Shown one piece after another: positions 43,010-56,457 of a DNA stretch of 64,000 nt. Source of the DNA: Opisthocomus hoazin (Eukaryota > Chordata > Aves > Opisthocomiformes > Opisthocomidae); NCBI RefSeq assembly GCF_030867145.1, contig NC_134414.1, positions 21,160,518 to 21,224,517 of the forward strand. Direction: 5' to 3'. The notes under the pieces are model-generated. The model saw nothing but the letters and a program-made list of their open reading frames with translations. It did no database searches and was not told the DNA's origin. Within the stretch, counting starts at the first letter, position 1. Every line of letters starts with the position of its first letter. Position numbers and translations under genes: made by a program.

Positions 43010-46000
43010 CCCAGTAAACAGAAAATCTTTGATCTCTTCCTGGAGAGTCCTCAGAAAACTCCTGTGAACTTTCAGGCAGAAGACAGAAATTACTGTAATT
43101 ATGATGTGCATGCTGCAAGTCTAAAGACCTTTTGTTATTGGTGCTGCCAGTCCAAAGCTGCAGCTCTTAAGAGGGTCCTGCAGGGCAGGCACACAGAGGT
43201 CAACAAACAGAGAATTTCCTCATTTGATTAAGGAAGGATCTTACAGCTAGGAGCTGTAAATTCCCTAGGCACAATTACTAGAAAGCATAATATCCATGAA
43301 GATCAGCTAAAAGCTCCCAATGCAGCTCCTTGTGTGCTGTCTCCTGCCAGTTTTTCTGCTCACAGAAAACCCCTCAGTGAATGGTCCCCAGCCTTCAAAG
43401 TCCCAAATGCACCAACACTAAGAAAATCATACATTGCAGGCAATAATTTTGCCCTCAGTTTTCATTTTCTGAGTTTTCTCTGGCCATAAGCAATCCTGGA
43501 GACTTAGGGCTTTAAATCCTTCCAAAACTGTGCCTTCTCTGCTGTAAGAATACTACTGACTTTTCCTCTCTAGAACAGGGGACCTTGTGCAGTTTGGAGC
43601 AGTGGGCCACTGTCGGGTTCTTGGCAGGCACTAGGCACCTTAATCATCACAGTTTTGCTTGAAAATACTGTAAAATTACAATACTATGTGATAGGTCCAT
43701 GGACCATCTACCAGAGGCTTAGAGATGGTTAAATCCATAAATCACTGCTGGAAACACTTCTCAAAAAATTCGTGAATCCTCTGTTGGCTCTCTGCTGAAC
43801 AGGAACTGCTGCTTTCGCTGCCCAGGTCACTCTTTCTCTGCAGTTCAGGTGAAGTCTAGGGAAGATCCTTTTGTACCAGCCTAGTACACTTCTCAGGGTG
43901 TCAGAAAAGTAATATGAAGTACTGAAAGACCTATACAAAACATTGATTTCTCTCCAGACCACTGAACCCATCAACACGTGGTTTAGTTTAGCCTTGAAAG
44001 CAATGTTGTTAGAAATATTCAAACAAAATATTTCTGTTTTTACCAGCACAAAGGCTGCAAATTATCATGTCTTTTTCAAAGCCAGCATGTACTTTACCCT
44101 CTCCTCTTGCTCTTTATGCCTGTTTTCCACTACGAGACAGGAAATGCTGTTTTTTTGGAGTTACTGGTTGAATTATATTGTTCTCTTCTAGCATTGCAGT
44201 CAAAATCTTACACTAACCTGGCAAAACCCAGTTCTGTCACAAGCAATTAGGATTTAGTAGGCATTCAGAAAGCAATGCGACCCTACACAGGGATCCTCCC
44301 TGATATCTACACTAGGCAGGCAGTCTGCTTTCCTGCATATCCTTGCAAACCATCACTTCTCACAGTTACCCTTCAGGACATAAATGTATCATAAGGACAA
44401 TCGTGGAATATCAGGCAGTGAATTTGTCTACTTCATCAGTCAGTACGTTTTTAAGGAACACAGTGCATGCAGTCCAGACACAATCTGCAATGCTATTTTT
44501 TAAAGGCATAGTATTGTTTACGTTTACTAAATACTACATTTCCATCATAAATTAGCTCCTGGTGCCTCCAGCGAGGCTGGAGAGAATATTGCGATGTGTT
44601 CCTAAGACTGGGACTCTATCCTTTCAGCCCATTTCAGGCATCCTCTCAGGAGGTCTCCTTAGCTGTTGCTCATGCAATAGATTCACCTTCTTTGGAAGAA
44701 GAATAGCTGAGAAGCTGTAAGTTAGTTTTTTCTGCGTGAAAACATGGTCAGTTTCTTGGGTCACCCCACTTGCTGCTCTTGTGATCCGGTTTTCATTGAC
44801 TTCTCTGGATCTACGCATACTCAACACATCCGAAAAATAGAATGTGTAAGTTTTTCAACCGCTTAGGCCAAAAAAAAAAGATTAATCCAAACTTAGTAGG
44901 AATTTTTTTACAAACACCACTTCTCTCTGACTCAGTTTTCCAATCTGTATGACATTTACATAAATATTTACCCAACTCGCCAAGGGTTGTGAATCTGCAT
45001 GAATCATTGTTTGTGTAACACTTTGTAATCCTTGAATGAAACATAGCATATGCATTCAGAGTATGGATCTGATTAATAGCAGAGGACAAATGAAAACAAT
45101 AGATAAAAAGTTGATCACATCACTTTTTTCCCCTTGTTCAAAATTGGTTTCAAAGAAACATTACAAATGCAAATCTTACTTTTTCACACAGACATAATAT
45201 GGTTGGTACACATCTTAGTGAAGAAGATTAGGACACACTGATTTAAATCAGCATATTCAAGTTTGCTCACTTTTATTAAGATGAAAAAGCAGACATTGTT
45301 AGCATATAGTATTTGAAATTCATGTCTACATCACTTTATTTTACTCTTTCTATATAGAAATATCAAACAATGATTTAAGTTAAGGCATTATAACATGAAA
45401 TGTTCTTAATTCATATGTAGGCAAAGTCCTTTCTGGCAAAATTTTTTGCTTCAAGAGATGGGTAAACTAAATGAGCATACTGGTGGCTTCACTTAGCTGT
45501 CATCTCTCAAAAGGCTATATGAGTAAGCCTGACACACTTCATCTCTCATGTTGCCATCATCTACGTGCTTTTGTTATTGTCTCTTGTGTTAAACTTTACA
45601 GCATCTTCAGTCAAAGGAATATGAGTGAAATGAAGTGTGGCATTGTGAATGAACAAAATAACTAGGAGGGGGAGTTAAGAAATGGTCATAAAGGTTGTGT
45701 GCAGACTACTTTAGTTTCTATAATATCAGTGGACGAGAGCCACATAATACACCGTCTCAGAACAATTCTGTATTTAACACTTGTCCTGAGCTAGGCACAA
45801 AGAACTGTCAGCTGTTCAACATTTCAAAGGATGGTTCTTTATAACACACTTCTGTTGTGTTCTGCAGCTCGGTTGTAGGAATGCATTCTGGGAGGGAGGA
45901 TATCTGCAGAGAAGTCCCCATAGACTCGTCAGCTACACGGGACACTGTCCTAGGAATGGAATCAGCACCTGTTGGAGTGTACATGGAGACCAAAGAGGGG

Positions 46001-49000
46001 AATCGCTGACTGCATCACATAATTCAGGATCGTGCTCACTACTTGAGCACTGCTTGGAATGGGGAGGAATGAACTACAAACCCCAGATCCCACCCAGTAA
46101 ATCCCAGCATGGATATACATGATTATATCCCATAAAAATGAAAGGCTCATACATATGTTGTGCAGTGTCAAACATAAAACTGAGATGCTAACTCCTGCTA
46201 GCACATGAGTATCCTTGGACGAAAGGCTCCAGAGGTGCAATAATTCTTACGTACAAGCAAATCTGCAGGTGTTAGTACTCTGTTTCTAGATTCTCATGGA
46301 TCCCCAAGAGGGCCTGTTTCCATATCTTTTATGTCTTCTTTTTTTTTTCAATTGATTAAAAGTAAGCTATAAAGCTCCAGGCAAATATATAAAATTTCTG
46401 GCTATGCTGATATGGGAGTAAGAACTGTATTGGGAGCATTTGCCCAGCTGCATACTACAATCCAGCAGCTGGAAATCGATTTACTGTAGACACCTTTCAC
46501 TGCAGAGCTTGCAATAGTTAACATACCTGTCACAAGATTCCTGCTCCCACTGGCAGCCTCTGAGACTCCACATTCCTCCCCTGCAATGATCCTTGTGGAA
46601 ATTCATTTTCAGCAAGTAACTTACACCCCAAATGGATGTGTGCAGAGTGGTGACAAGCTGTGCTCAGACAAGTGTCCGCCCATCTGCCTGAGTGTCTTGT
46701 TCAGCTGGACCATATGACACCTCCCAGAAGATACAGCTGGATGTTTGCTCGGTGACATCCTACACCTAAGGTAATCTGAGCTTGATTCTTCTCTGAACAT
46801 CTTGACAAAAGCTGTAGTTACCATCAGACTCACTAATTACAGCATTCTTTTTGTCATCTGCTTGCTACGGGTTTTGGAAAGGCTCGATTTCACCACATAC
46901 CAGTGTTTGGTTATTTCCTACAGAGGTCTAACACCAGGATCCCTTACAGTTTCATATAAACATACGGGTTTCCAAGTGACCAGAAGTGAGACGCCTTTTC
47001 CTATGGAGTGAGGGCAAATAGCTGTTTAAAATGAAATCAGACTTCATGTGTTCCAGTACTACAAGACGTGTTCCAGACACAATTCCTGTGTCTCCAGTAC
47101 TGGAAGCGTAAAGCCTTTTTAATGCAAAGCTTTTTCCCACAAGCAAAAAAGTTTGATCAGCTGAGTCAAAATAATAAAGAAACACAGCAGCTGGTCCTGC
47201 AGTACTTAATCCACAATTGTTCCTTTGCTATCACAAGTATCATTATACTTAGCAGTATGCTTCTGTTACAGCAATTTTCTATTAAATGCACAGCACCATC
47301 CCAGTTGCCTAATCTATTATGGTCTCTTAAATCACAAAGCACACCTGGGTTAATAGAGCCAGAAAATCAAACACTAGGAGATAAAAAATAAAAACTTCTG
47401 GCTGATCCACAGGACTCAGGAAGAGTGATGGCAGCCTAAAGACAAGGGTGTGGTTTGTCACACCCTGATGATGCCCAGGTGACAAAAGGGTCCTCTGATA
47501 CCCAGGGCAGGTGAGGAGGGTTGAAAGCAGTTTGAGAAGGTTTTAGTTTATGCTGAGAGTAGTTTGTCTTATCCTGAATAAAACCCAAATAGACTGGTAA
47601 TCTGGACTATAGATTTTGAAAACTGAGGTAGGAAAGTTCTGCATGTAAGTGGGGGGGAGGGGATGGTGGTGGTTTTGTTACTTATCTTTCCGTACTACAG
47701 TTTTTAAGACTATTCTGGGAGCACTAGGATTGTTAGGTGAAATAGATTTTTTTCTCGTCTGTTTTAAGTAAAATAATACAAGTATAGCTAAAGTATTTCT
47801 GCCACCATCTGTATTGTCACAAAATGAAAAATGTTATGTGTTAAAAAGAAAACAAAATAATATTATGAAAGTATTAACTAAAATGTAACTCCTTATGGTG
47901 CATTTAATAATGCTTGGATGGCACATCTTCCGAGGAGAGTGCCGAATGGTGTCAAAACACGTTCGGTTCTTCACAAGGGCACAACGTGCGTGTTCTTTAT
48001 CAATCTTGTCTTTATCAGTAAATTGTGCAACAACAAGAGCTTCCATCCAAAATAATAAGGGACTTTAGCTTTTGATTTTTCACCAATATCTGCACTATGT
48101 TGCTATCTGTTTTTTTGCAGCTTCTGTCACCTTCTTTCCAGCACTAAATTAATCATGCAGGTGACCTTGCTGGTTTTTATTACTCACAGCAGGCAGTATG
48201 AACTATTGCTGGAAAAGTGTGACATTGCTCAACTAGTGGGGTCCTGTTTCTGTTTTTTCTAATCTGTTTTTCACTGCCACTTCTAAATACAGGCCATATT
48301 TCTGCTGTAATGCACAGTTTCTTTCATTTGCCGTAAATTAAAAATAATTATGCTGTTAGAAGGAAGGTACAGCATAGTGAAATGTTCTGTAACTGCTTAT
48401 AATCAAAAGAGCTGGGGGCTTTTCCATCCAGGCCCCTGGATTTAAAATGGTGTTTTGCCTCAACTTTCCATGAGAACAATGATGCTGAACGTAGGAGGCA
48501 TAGTAATCTGGGTAAGGATACTCAAGGTACTGGGTGAATGGGTACATCCAACTGCGGTTTGACAAGGGGCTTGTAAAAATCCTGTCCAGTCTGAAATGAC
48601 ACTGCATGACTACAGTATATCCATGTACTACTACTTGATTCCAGAGAACGGGCAGGAGGCCGTCTGGAAACTCCAAGCCTGTTGGTCTGATTCCCTAAAT
48701 TTGCCATAACAGCAAGGGACTAGAGTCAATGAGCCTTTCCAGCTGACTTCTTGAATTCCTCCACGTTTGTGTACAAGAGTATGGTGTCGGGCAAGGCTAC
48801 TTCTGTAGCATGGATCCAGCTTTTCATTCTCGTGATACATCTTACATAATTATGAAGGAGTTGTCTCACAAAGCTCTGTTCCCAAACTTATTTTGGGAAG
48901 CATAGCTGAACTCTGCTCCTGAAGCCCTTGAAAAGTTCCCCAATGCTGGGTTTACTCTGTTCAGGGGTGTAGTGACCTGTGGTGGCTCCTCCAACCTGGT

Positions 49001-49529
49001 GATAGAGCAGTCCCTGACCGGCTCAGGAACTAAGAACAAGGATCTATCTGTTGGGGGTGGAAACCTCTGGGATATGGTAATTAGAAACACTGCCATAGTG
49101 CAGGAGACAGGAGAAAGAACTACTTTTCTAGTTGCATTGATGCATGGAATTAAGCTTGAAAGCTTACTTCAACGTGTGAAACATGAGGCAAATAAGAGAC
49201 AAGGTAGTAAAGCGACAGTCTGATACCCATCATTTAGTGGGTTCCTTTGGGCATTGGACCTTACTTGCTAACAGACAGCAGGGTTGTAGTGGAGGCTGCT
49301 GAGACCTGTCCCTGACGTTTGGTCAATCAGCTCTGTAGGTCGCAGCACCTGCCAGCCAGGTGCATCAGGCATGCTGGTGTCCAGAAGTGGAAGAGGGACT
49401 ACGTAGCTCTAGCTAGGAGGAGGGTGAGGTACCAGTCTGCTTTGGCTTGAGTGCAAGACACGAACAGCATTTCCTAGTCATTCAGTATTTAACTTAGTGG
49501 CCCTAGTGTTTTCACCATGCTTAATGGCC

Positions 49530-49938
49530 TGAAGTTGCAAGAACAAGTCTTACAAGGAGCGGTTAAGGGAGCTGGGGCTGTTTAGTCTGGCAAAAAGGAG
49601 GCTGAGGGGGGACCTTACTGATCTCTACAACTACCTGAAAGGAGGTTGTAGTGAGGCAGATGTTGGTCTCTTCTCACAACTAACTAGTGATAGGACAAGG
49701 AGCAATGGCCTCCAGTTGTGTTAGGGGAGGTTTAGATTGGATATTAGGAAAAATGAAAGAGTGATCAGGCGTTGGACCAGGCTGCCCAGAGAAGTGGTGG
49801 AGTCCCTATCCCTGGAGGGGTTCAAAAATCATGTAGATGTGGCATTTGGGGACATGGTTTAGCAGGCATGGTGGTGTTGGGTTGACGGTTGGACTGGGTG
49901 ATCTTGGAGGTCTTTTCCAACCTTAATGATTCTATGGT
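49530..49938 (+). mobile_element. CR1 LINE 3' fragment
   Basis: Plus-strand CR1 3' region: GGAGCTGGGGCTGTTTAGTC, CTACAACTACCTGAAAGGAG, GGACATGGTTTAGCAGGCAT, ending in CCAACCTTAATGATTCTATG. It lies about 200 bp upstream of the CpG island at 50.1 kb. Confidence 0.94.
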
Positions 49939-50399
49939 TCTTCAATGTGATGGTTGATTATGGGATCAAAACAACTGAGAAAGGTGATTCGGAAGAAATT
50001 AAACCATGTCCCTTTAATAGGCGCGCAGAAAGCTATTTTCAGGTTAGGCACAGCGCTCTGAAAAAGAGGTTAATTAGCGTTTTCAAAGGACATCTAAAGC
50101 CCAAGACTATTGGGCGGTGTGGGCATGCCGATGTGGCCTGACAGATTCAAAGGAACATCTGGGCAGATGCGGGCAGCGGTAAGGACAAGCAGAAACACCG
50201 TTTGCCTGCTGGCACCAGCCCCGGGCAACTTTGGATGCTTCGGACCGGGGTCATCATCCTCTGGGAGGGGAGAGCCGTACGAACAGACCGTGATCCCGAC
50301 GGGCGGGTTTCGAACTGGGGAGATCGAAAAGCTTCCCACGATCTACTGCTGGGGAAGGAAGGAAGGAAGGAGGCAGATCCGCCTGCCAGGTGGGTGGGA

Positions 50400-50656
50400 G
50401 ACAGAGGGCCGGGGACGGCGGGCAGCGTTGGCTCCCTGGGCGCCGGCTGCCCGCCGTCCCCGGCCCCGTTCCCCGCCGGGGGGGACCGGGCCCCGCCGCA
50501 GGCTTCCCCCGCGCTGGCCGGTAGGCGGCACCGCCACCCGCCTTCATCCTCCTCCTCCTCCTCCTCGGATGACCCAGATCGCACCCTCCCGGCGAGGAAG
50601 GACGGCCCGGGACGGCGGCTGGGCTGCGGCGGGGGGGATGTAGCGGCAGCGGAGCG
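50400..50656 (+). other. ELMOD1: Putative noncoding first exon of ELMOD1 (5' limit unknown)
   Basis: The 3' limit is a strong donor (GTGAGT) at 50657. The 5' limit shown is arbitrary within the CpG island because no TATA box or initiator is decisive. The preceding frames are open mainly because of high GC and show no ELMOD1 similarity, so the exon is treated as untranslated. Confidence 0.4.
50547..50567 (+). repeat. (TCC)n trinucleotide tract
   Basis: About seven TCC units in the CpG island, just upstream of the putative first-exon donor. Confidence 0.9.
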
Positions 50657-50812
50657 GTGAGTGAGCGGCGGCCCCGCGGGTCGCTTGGCGACGGGAGGCG
50701 GCTCCGGGCATCCCCGGCGCCGTCCCCGCCCTCCGCCCGGCACTGGGAGCGAAGTTTTTGCCCCTTTGGATGCGGGACTCTCCCTGGGAAGACCTTGAGC
50801 CGTAAGGAAATT

Positions 50813-50831
50813 GGGGGGGGGGGGGGGGGGG
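50813..50831. repeat. G19 homopolymer
   Basis: Nineteen consecutive G on the plus strand about 155 bp after the putative ELMOD1 exon 1 donor. It is likely length-variable. Confidence 0.93.
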
Positions 50832-53800
50832 CTGGTTGGCGTATTCCTGGGGGGATTTTTTTGGGTGGGTTGATTTGTTAATTTTATTGATTTTTTTATT
50901 ATTATTATTGTATTTTTTTTTAACGCCTCCATCCTTTGTAACTGGAGAAGGGGCGGCGGGAGGCGGCCGGCGCTGGGCGGCAGCCAGGCGCACGGCTCTG
51001 CGGCTCCGCAGCGGGCTCCGCGCCCTGCCCCGCAGCTGCCCGGGAGACCTCTCTCACACCGGCGTGTGGACGCGATAGTGATGTGGTTTGGCGTTTTTTG
51101 TTGTTGTTTGAGGGTTTTTTTCAGGGCACTCTCTTCTTCCCTGCTTACCCCCCCCCCGGCATGGTCATTATCTGTTGAAGTTACACTTGCTCCTGAGTTA
51201 ACTCTAGGATTGATGTCTGTAGTCCTATGCGTTTCTCTTTGTCCTCACCGTTTCTGCTTTTCTTACCATTCCCCTGAAAATGGCTAAAAAGAGAGTAGAT
51301 AAAGTGTATGTGTCAGAATGGGGGGCGGGGGGGGGAGAACAACACCTATATCCCAATTCGGTCAACTCAACAGTCAGATCACAACAAGCTGGTTTTTGTG
51401 ACAAAGACGTTTGAAACAAAGGAGCCATTTTAGAAATTGAAAGAAATTTATTTTGTGGCTTGCATGCTTTAGTAAATCCAGGTTTTCATTCTTCTCTTTT
51501 CTGCCCCTGCTCCCTACTATCCTAATTTATCCTAAAATGAAGCAGAATAGAAGAAATGGCATCCCTTAAATCTGGTGACATCCCTATGCGCCACAGCAAG
51601 CTTACTGTTTGCCTTCTGTTTCAAATATGCATTTTTAAAGAACGTTATTTTGTACTGGCAGATCCTTGAATAGTGGAAGCAGCTGAGTACGCTTGTGATA
51701 AGAACATCTCGTCTCCCTCAGATGAGATTAGCAAAAGACTCATTATGTGCAGTAATTTGGTAGGAGTCGCATAGTTAGGTCTGTTTAGCATTTTTAGCAA
51801 AGTGCAAATACAGAAGAGACTGAGTTTTCAGAGACCCTGGTTTTCTCTGACTTTCTTAAAAAATGTGGACCTGCATTTTCAAACTGAACAGGTGGAATTA
51901 GATCTAGAAATATCTTTTGACTTGGTCAATTATCATAATTGGCATATCATTTTTAGCAGTATTTCAGCTAAAACTAATGCAAAATGACATTGCTGTAGCA
52001 GTTGACTTATCACCAAGCCCAGTAGATGCTCAGAGACAGGAAGCCTATGATGTTCAGGAGTGAAATCATGTGACAGCATCAGATGCTGCATGTATCGCTC
52101 TAGACAGAAAACCAGCAGAAAATACTTGCAGGAAAGCACTAAACAGTGGAAAATCATCTAACAGAATGCACTTCTTAACATGTTTTGTTAGTGTAAAAAT
52201 CTGCTAGGGCTAAGCATGTAACCAAAGCGCCTACGAATCCTTTGCCCGCTCAGCTCTTGAGGCAGGGCTTGATTAGCCACGGGACAGCATCACATTAGCT
52301 GTGCCGACTCTTGTGAACCCCAGAATTTCTTCTGATCAAACATCCTTCTGTTACTTTTGCTGGGGAATTGCAGCCCCTGGAGCTAAGCTCTAGTTACATG
52401 GGGGAACTTCAGGGCTGTTGCATTAGGTGGTGATTTTGTTATCTATCATCTCCACTGTGCAAACAGCGACTTGCTGCTGCTTGCAGCGATGGAAGCAGAG
52501 AAAATGCTGTTGCACAAATGCCAGTGTGTGTAGGGCTCCAGACTGCTGCTAGTATTTAAAGCATGTCATATTTTAAAGCTGTCCAGAGAACTTGTACTTG
52601 CAGTTAAGCTGTGACCAGCTGTAACCAATGTTAACAAAAATTCTGTTTAGTTGTACAGACAGGGCATTGGTGGTGTTCAGAGCTAGGCAAGCTTTATTTT
52701 TCCAAAGGGGTCATTTGAAGTGTTAGCACATAATTGCAAGAAGAGTAAGCTTCAACTGCCTGGAGATGGAAGCTGGTTGGTTTTAATGCCCTCTGGCTCT
52801 GGCTGTTTGTTTTTTATTTTCTTTTTATGAACATCTGCTCAGCCTTCTTGATTGGAAAGCTTGTTTTATTTGACATTCCTTTGAAATCTTTTGCTTGGTG
52901 ATGCAGGCCAACAGACTGCATGAAATATGTTACCCTCATTGAATGCAAGCTTTGGGAAGGAGGCAAGAAGAGAAAGCTCCAGTCCTTTACAGAGGGTAGG
53001 GTTTGCCGGAATACTGGAAAGGAAGCCGGGTGATGAGATTCCAATCAGAAAAGAAGAATAAAGTAAGGAAAAATAAAATGGAAAATGATGCTGATGTGAA
53101 GAGATGCGGAGAGTGGTTGTGGTAGTGCAGGACTGAGGCATCCTCAGCATCCACGTAATGTGAGCTCAAGTGCTGAGCTGTGCTGCACCGCAGGATTTAC
53201 CAAGCCGGAACCCGAGGTGGAAACGTTGCTTGTTCCTCGCAGGCAGTGGAAAGAGTAGTCTGACAGCAGAGGCTGTGGGAGCAGCTTCCTGAGTCACTTC
53301 TCAGTGGTATGTGGACTACATGAGCACTCCTCCTTTTCATGGGAAAGCAAGCATTTTAGCAGTAAACTGACCTGTTTGACTTTACCTTGAAACAAATTAT
53401 GGATATGTTTACAGTAGCAATTTGGCTCACATCCAGCTTGAGTATCTGACACATCTCTGGAGACCTTCTCCAGTTGCCTTGTGGTGGTTCAGTGCTCAGA
53501 GCAGTCTCACTACAAGAGACCTGAACCCTCACAATGAAACTAAACCAGGAATCCTGCTCTGGGAGCACTCCCAGCCAATTACCGAGTCTTGTGTGAAAAA
53601 GATATTGGTTTCTTAAAAGTACCTCTCAGCTGCAGTCGAGTGAGCAGTTCTCATCCACTTCATAAAACCAGTGAAAAGCCCCACACAAAGTTTGTTAGCT
53701 TCAAACCTTTCTGGTGGCTTGTTCCGGAGTGCAATGTTTGACTCCCCTGCAAATTGTGAGCAAACGCTTCTTAGCTTTCTGTTGCAGCTGAGAGACCCTC

Positions 53801-56410
53801 AGGAAGATTGCTTCCAGTGCTGATAGTAGGTTTAGTACCTGAGTGGAACCAAGTGGTTGGGTGTGATGTTTTTAATGTGTCCTAATCTGCAGCTCCTCAG
53901 GCTGAGCGCTCCATTCTGGTTCAGCCAGCTACAGTCACAGGTGTACAGAGGGGCCTGGAGAGCAGGAGAAATACGGGAGGTGCGAAGACTGGAGTTGAAA
54001 ACAATTGGCAGATTGAGCAGGTGAAATTGCAGCTTGTTAGAGCAGATGTAGGAGATACGGGATACTGTGGTCCTCATGACTGTGTCTATAGGGAACTGCG
54101 TGTACCTGTAAGCTCTTCCCTCTCTGGTGGTATTGTACCTAGAATTACTTCACAGGCATGTTTAGTCTTAATATACATGTCTACAGTAGTGTTTTTTCTG
54201 AGGCAGAGAGTGTGTTTTTGAAGCAAATATCCCAGTTGCCCCTGCCTTTTTGTTCTTCAGCTCACTTTGTGGACTAGTCTTGGAGCACCTGAGAATAAAT
54301 GTGAGGAACTATTTTGGGAGCACACCAACCTGATATTCAGTCCCAGGGACCAGGCTGGAGCTACTCCATCTTCCATATCGGATGTTTTGTTTAAAAACAA
54401 ACAGCCTTCCCCCCATATATGTAGTTTCAATTTTAAATGCTTGGCACCATATTTTTTCCTCAGCAGAGCCACTTCTTTTGGACTGTGCTATGCACTGATG
54501 TAGCTGTAGCTCCTGTGGTAGGTATGTATTTTGCTTCTCTGGGGAAGGACACTCAGGCAGAGAGATTAAGGGACAGGACCAAAACCATGAAAACTACTTA
54601 TATGAGGTCCTGCCTCCACAGCTCCCTGTATCATGCTGCTAATCCACTCACAGTTAACTGATGTCTTCCGAAGGTGCATAAGGAAGAAAAGCTGTTTCTG
54701 TGAAGAATGCTTATTTAGGACTGTGTACAACTGGCTGTCAATTTCACAAATGTAAGAGTTATTCCTTAGCGTGTATTGTGTGCCTGTGTCTGAGTCTGCC
54801 AAAAGTGAACTGGTAAGCTTCATAGGACCCCAAAATTGTGGCGCTACAGGGATCAGCATATTGAGCAAGGGCTCCTGTGGCCAGTTCCAGATTGCACTGA
54901 TAACGAATAAAAGTTTTGCCACTGATTTGTTTTTTTTTTTTTAGTATTCATTTATATATTTAAAGCCAAAAATAAATCCCTACCTTTCATTGTCCTCCAG
55001 GATGCTTCCGGTATTGAGACTTGTCTGTGGTGTAGCAAGAATTTGTAACTGCACTGATAATACTTGCACGATCGAGTGGGCGTGCAGGTGGTAGGAATTG
55101 GACACCTTAGTATAAAGTAGTCCTGTGGTCATGGAAACTGTATTCCTATTCCATTGCTCTGGTAGGCAGTTATAAGAGCAAGTCTCTTATTCCCTCTCCC
55201 ACTCTGCTTTCACAAAGCCATATCCATATCAACACTGGCTTGGATGAGTGCCATCAAACAGGTTGTGCCTCTGAAACACTGAGATCAACGTGGGGTGTGT
55301 TAAATTTGGGCTTGCTGGGCCTTCATGTTGTCAGTGTTAAGGCAGCCTGAGGAGAACAGATGGATTGAAGGTGGAGAGGAGGGGTTCTTGCTAAACCATT
55401 TGAGGAAGGGAGAGAAGAGATGGTGCTCTCAGTGGAAGATATGGAAAACAGGACATACCCTGGGCACAAATTAAGAAAAGACCATGCCATCTGCCCCAAC
55501 TATCTGGTGGGGGACGACAATGATATCTTCAAGGATCTGAGATAGTCATGTTTTTCTTTGAACTGGGTTTGTCCTGATCACCTACAGTACAAATATTTTG
55601 GGTTAGGGTTTGTTGTTTTTATACAACATCTTTGGAGTCTTTAGGCACCTACATGCAAATGAGATGCCCAGTAACTGCTGGATTGAGTTTTCCCTTTGGA
55701 AGGGAAAAACATTTCAGCTTTTTTTTTATATACTAGAGGCTGTTTTAGCTGGAGTGGCTTTTCTTCCCAGCCCCTCTTATTTGTTGTGTTCTAGGGATTA
55801 TTTAAAACTCTGAGGGAGATTTTTCTTCCAGAGGCAGAGTTAAGTGGCGCAGCATGAGCAAGGGAGTGCTCTTGCTCTCATGCCTCTTGAGCATCCAGTT
55901 AACATCATGTGCAAACCAAGCTATTTGGGACAAGATATAAAGCATGAAAGATGAGACTGTGGTCACCATTCAGTCCAACGTGTCCCCCCACCCAACACGA
56001 AAAAAACTCCACTGAAAACCACCAACCACTGAATCAAAATTTTGGGGCTGCACTTTGTGCTGTATCATACAATTTACCATCTCAAGGATGAGATCAGTTC
56101 GTATTACTCAATTATTATGGGTGTGTCTGCTGCAAGTGTTCTGGAAACCTGTTTTATTTATTTTCTTTCAGATGTTTTTCTGACTATCACTTTACACTCA
56201 TAAGGTAAAGAGTAGGACTATAAAAAAAAATCTATGCCCCACTACTTCAAGTAGAAAGAGATGCTGAAGGAAGACTTTCAATTTGCAGTGTGTTAAGAAT
56301 AGGTGCGTTACGGCAATGCTGTTGTCATTCTGTCCTAGTTTTTATTCTTCCTGGCTCTGTTTTCTTCTTCTTCCCCCATGGTGATGGTGTTGCAGGAACA
56401 GTTTCCAGTG

Positions 56411-56457
56411 GTCTTCATGTCTCTTCCTACATTCTCTTCTCTTCCTACATTGTCTTC
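56411..56457. repeat. Short tandem duplication (CTCTTCCTACATT.TCTT)
   Basis: An approximately 18-bp unit, TCTCTTCCTACATTCTCT-like, is present twice in tandem with small differences. Confidence 0.7.

Larger units (their letters stand above)
38961..50100. other. Intergenic region between ALKBH8 and the putative ELMOD1 promoter
   Basis: About 11 kb of AT-rich sequence. It contains CR1 fragments at 42.87-43.01 and 49.53-49.94 kb and a 23-bp tandem duplication at 41.0 kb. No open frame shows recognisable protein domains or exon structure. The 38.96-39.35 kb stretch is still moderately GC-rich, as the tail of the ALKBH8 island. Confidence 0.7.
50100..51080 (+). promoter_or_regulatory. ELMOD1: CpG-island promoter, probably of ELMOD1
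   Basis: A CpG-dense block of about 1 kb with GC boxes and a (TCC)n tract. It contains a consensus plus-strand splice donor, GAGCG|GTGAGTGAG, at 50656/50657. In vertebrates ELMOD1 (an ELMO-domain GTPase-activating protein for ARF-family GTPases) lies head-to-head with ALKBH8 and has a noncoding first exon, so this is the expected place and strand. The assignment is by gene order only; no ELMOD1 coding sequence is seen. Confidence 0.6.

Noticed and set aside
50147..50932. 261-codon open frame on the minus strand, and 152- and 177-codon frames on the plus strand, in the 50-kb CpG island
   Set aside because: They overlap each other in several frames, reflect high GC and simple repeats (TCC tract, homopolymer), and show no domain.
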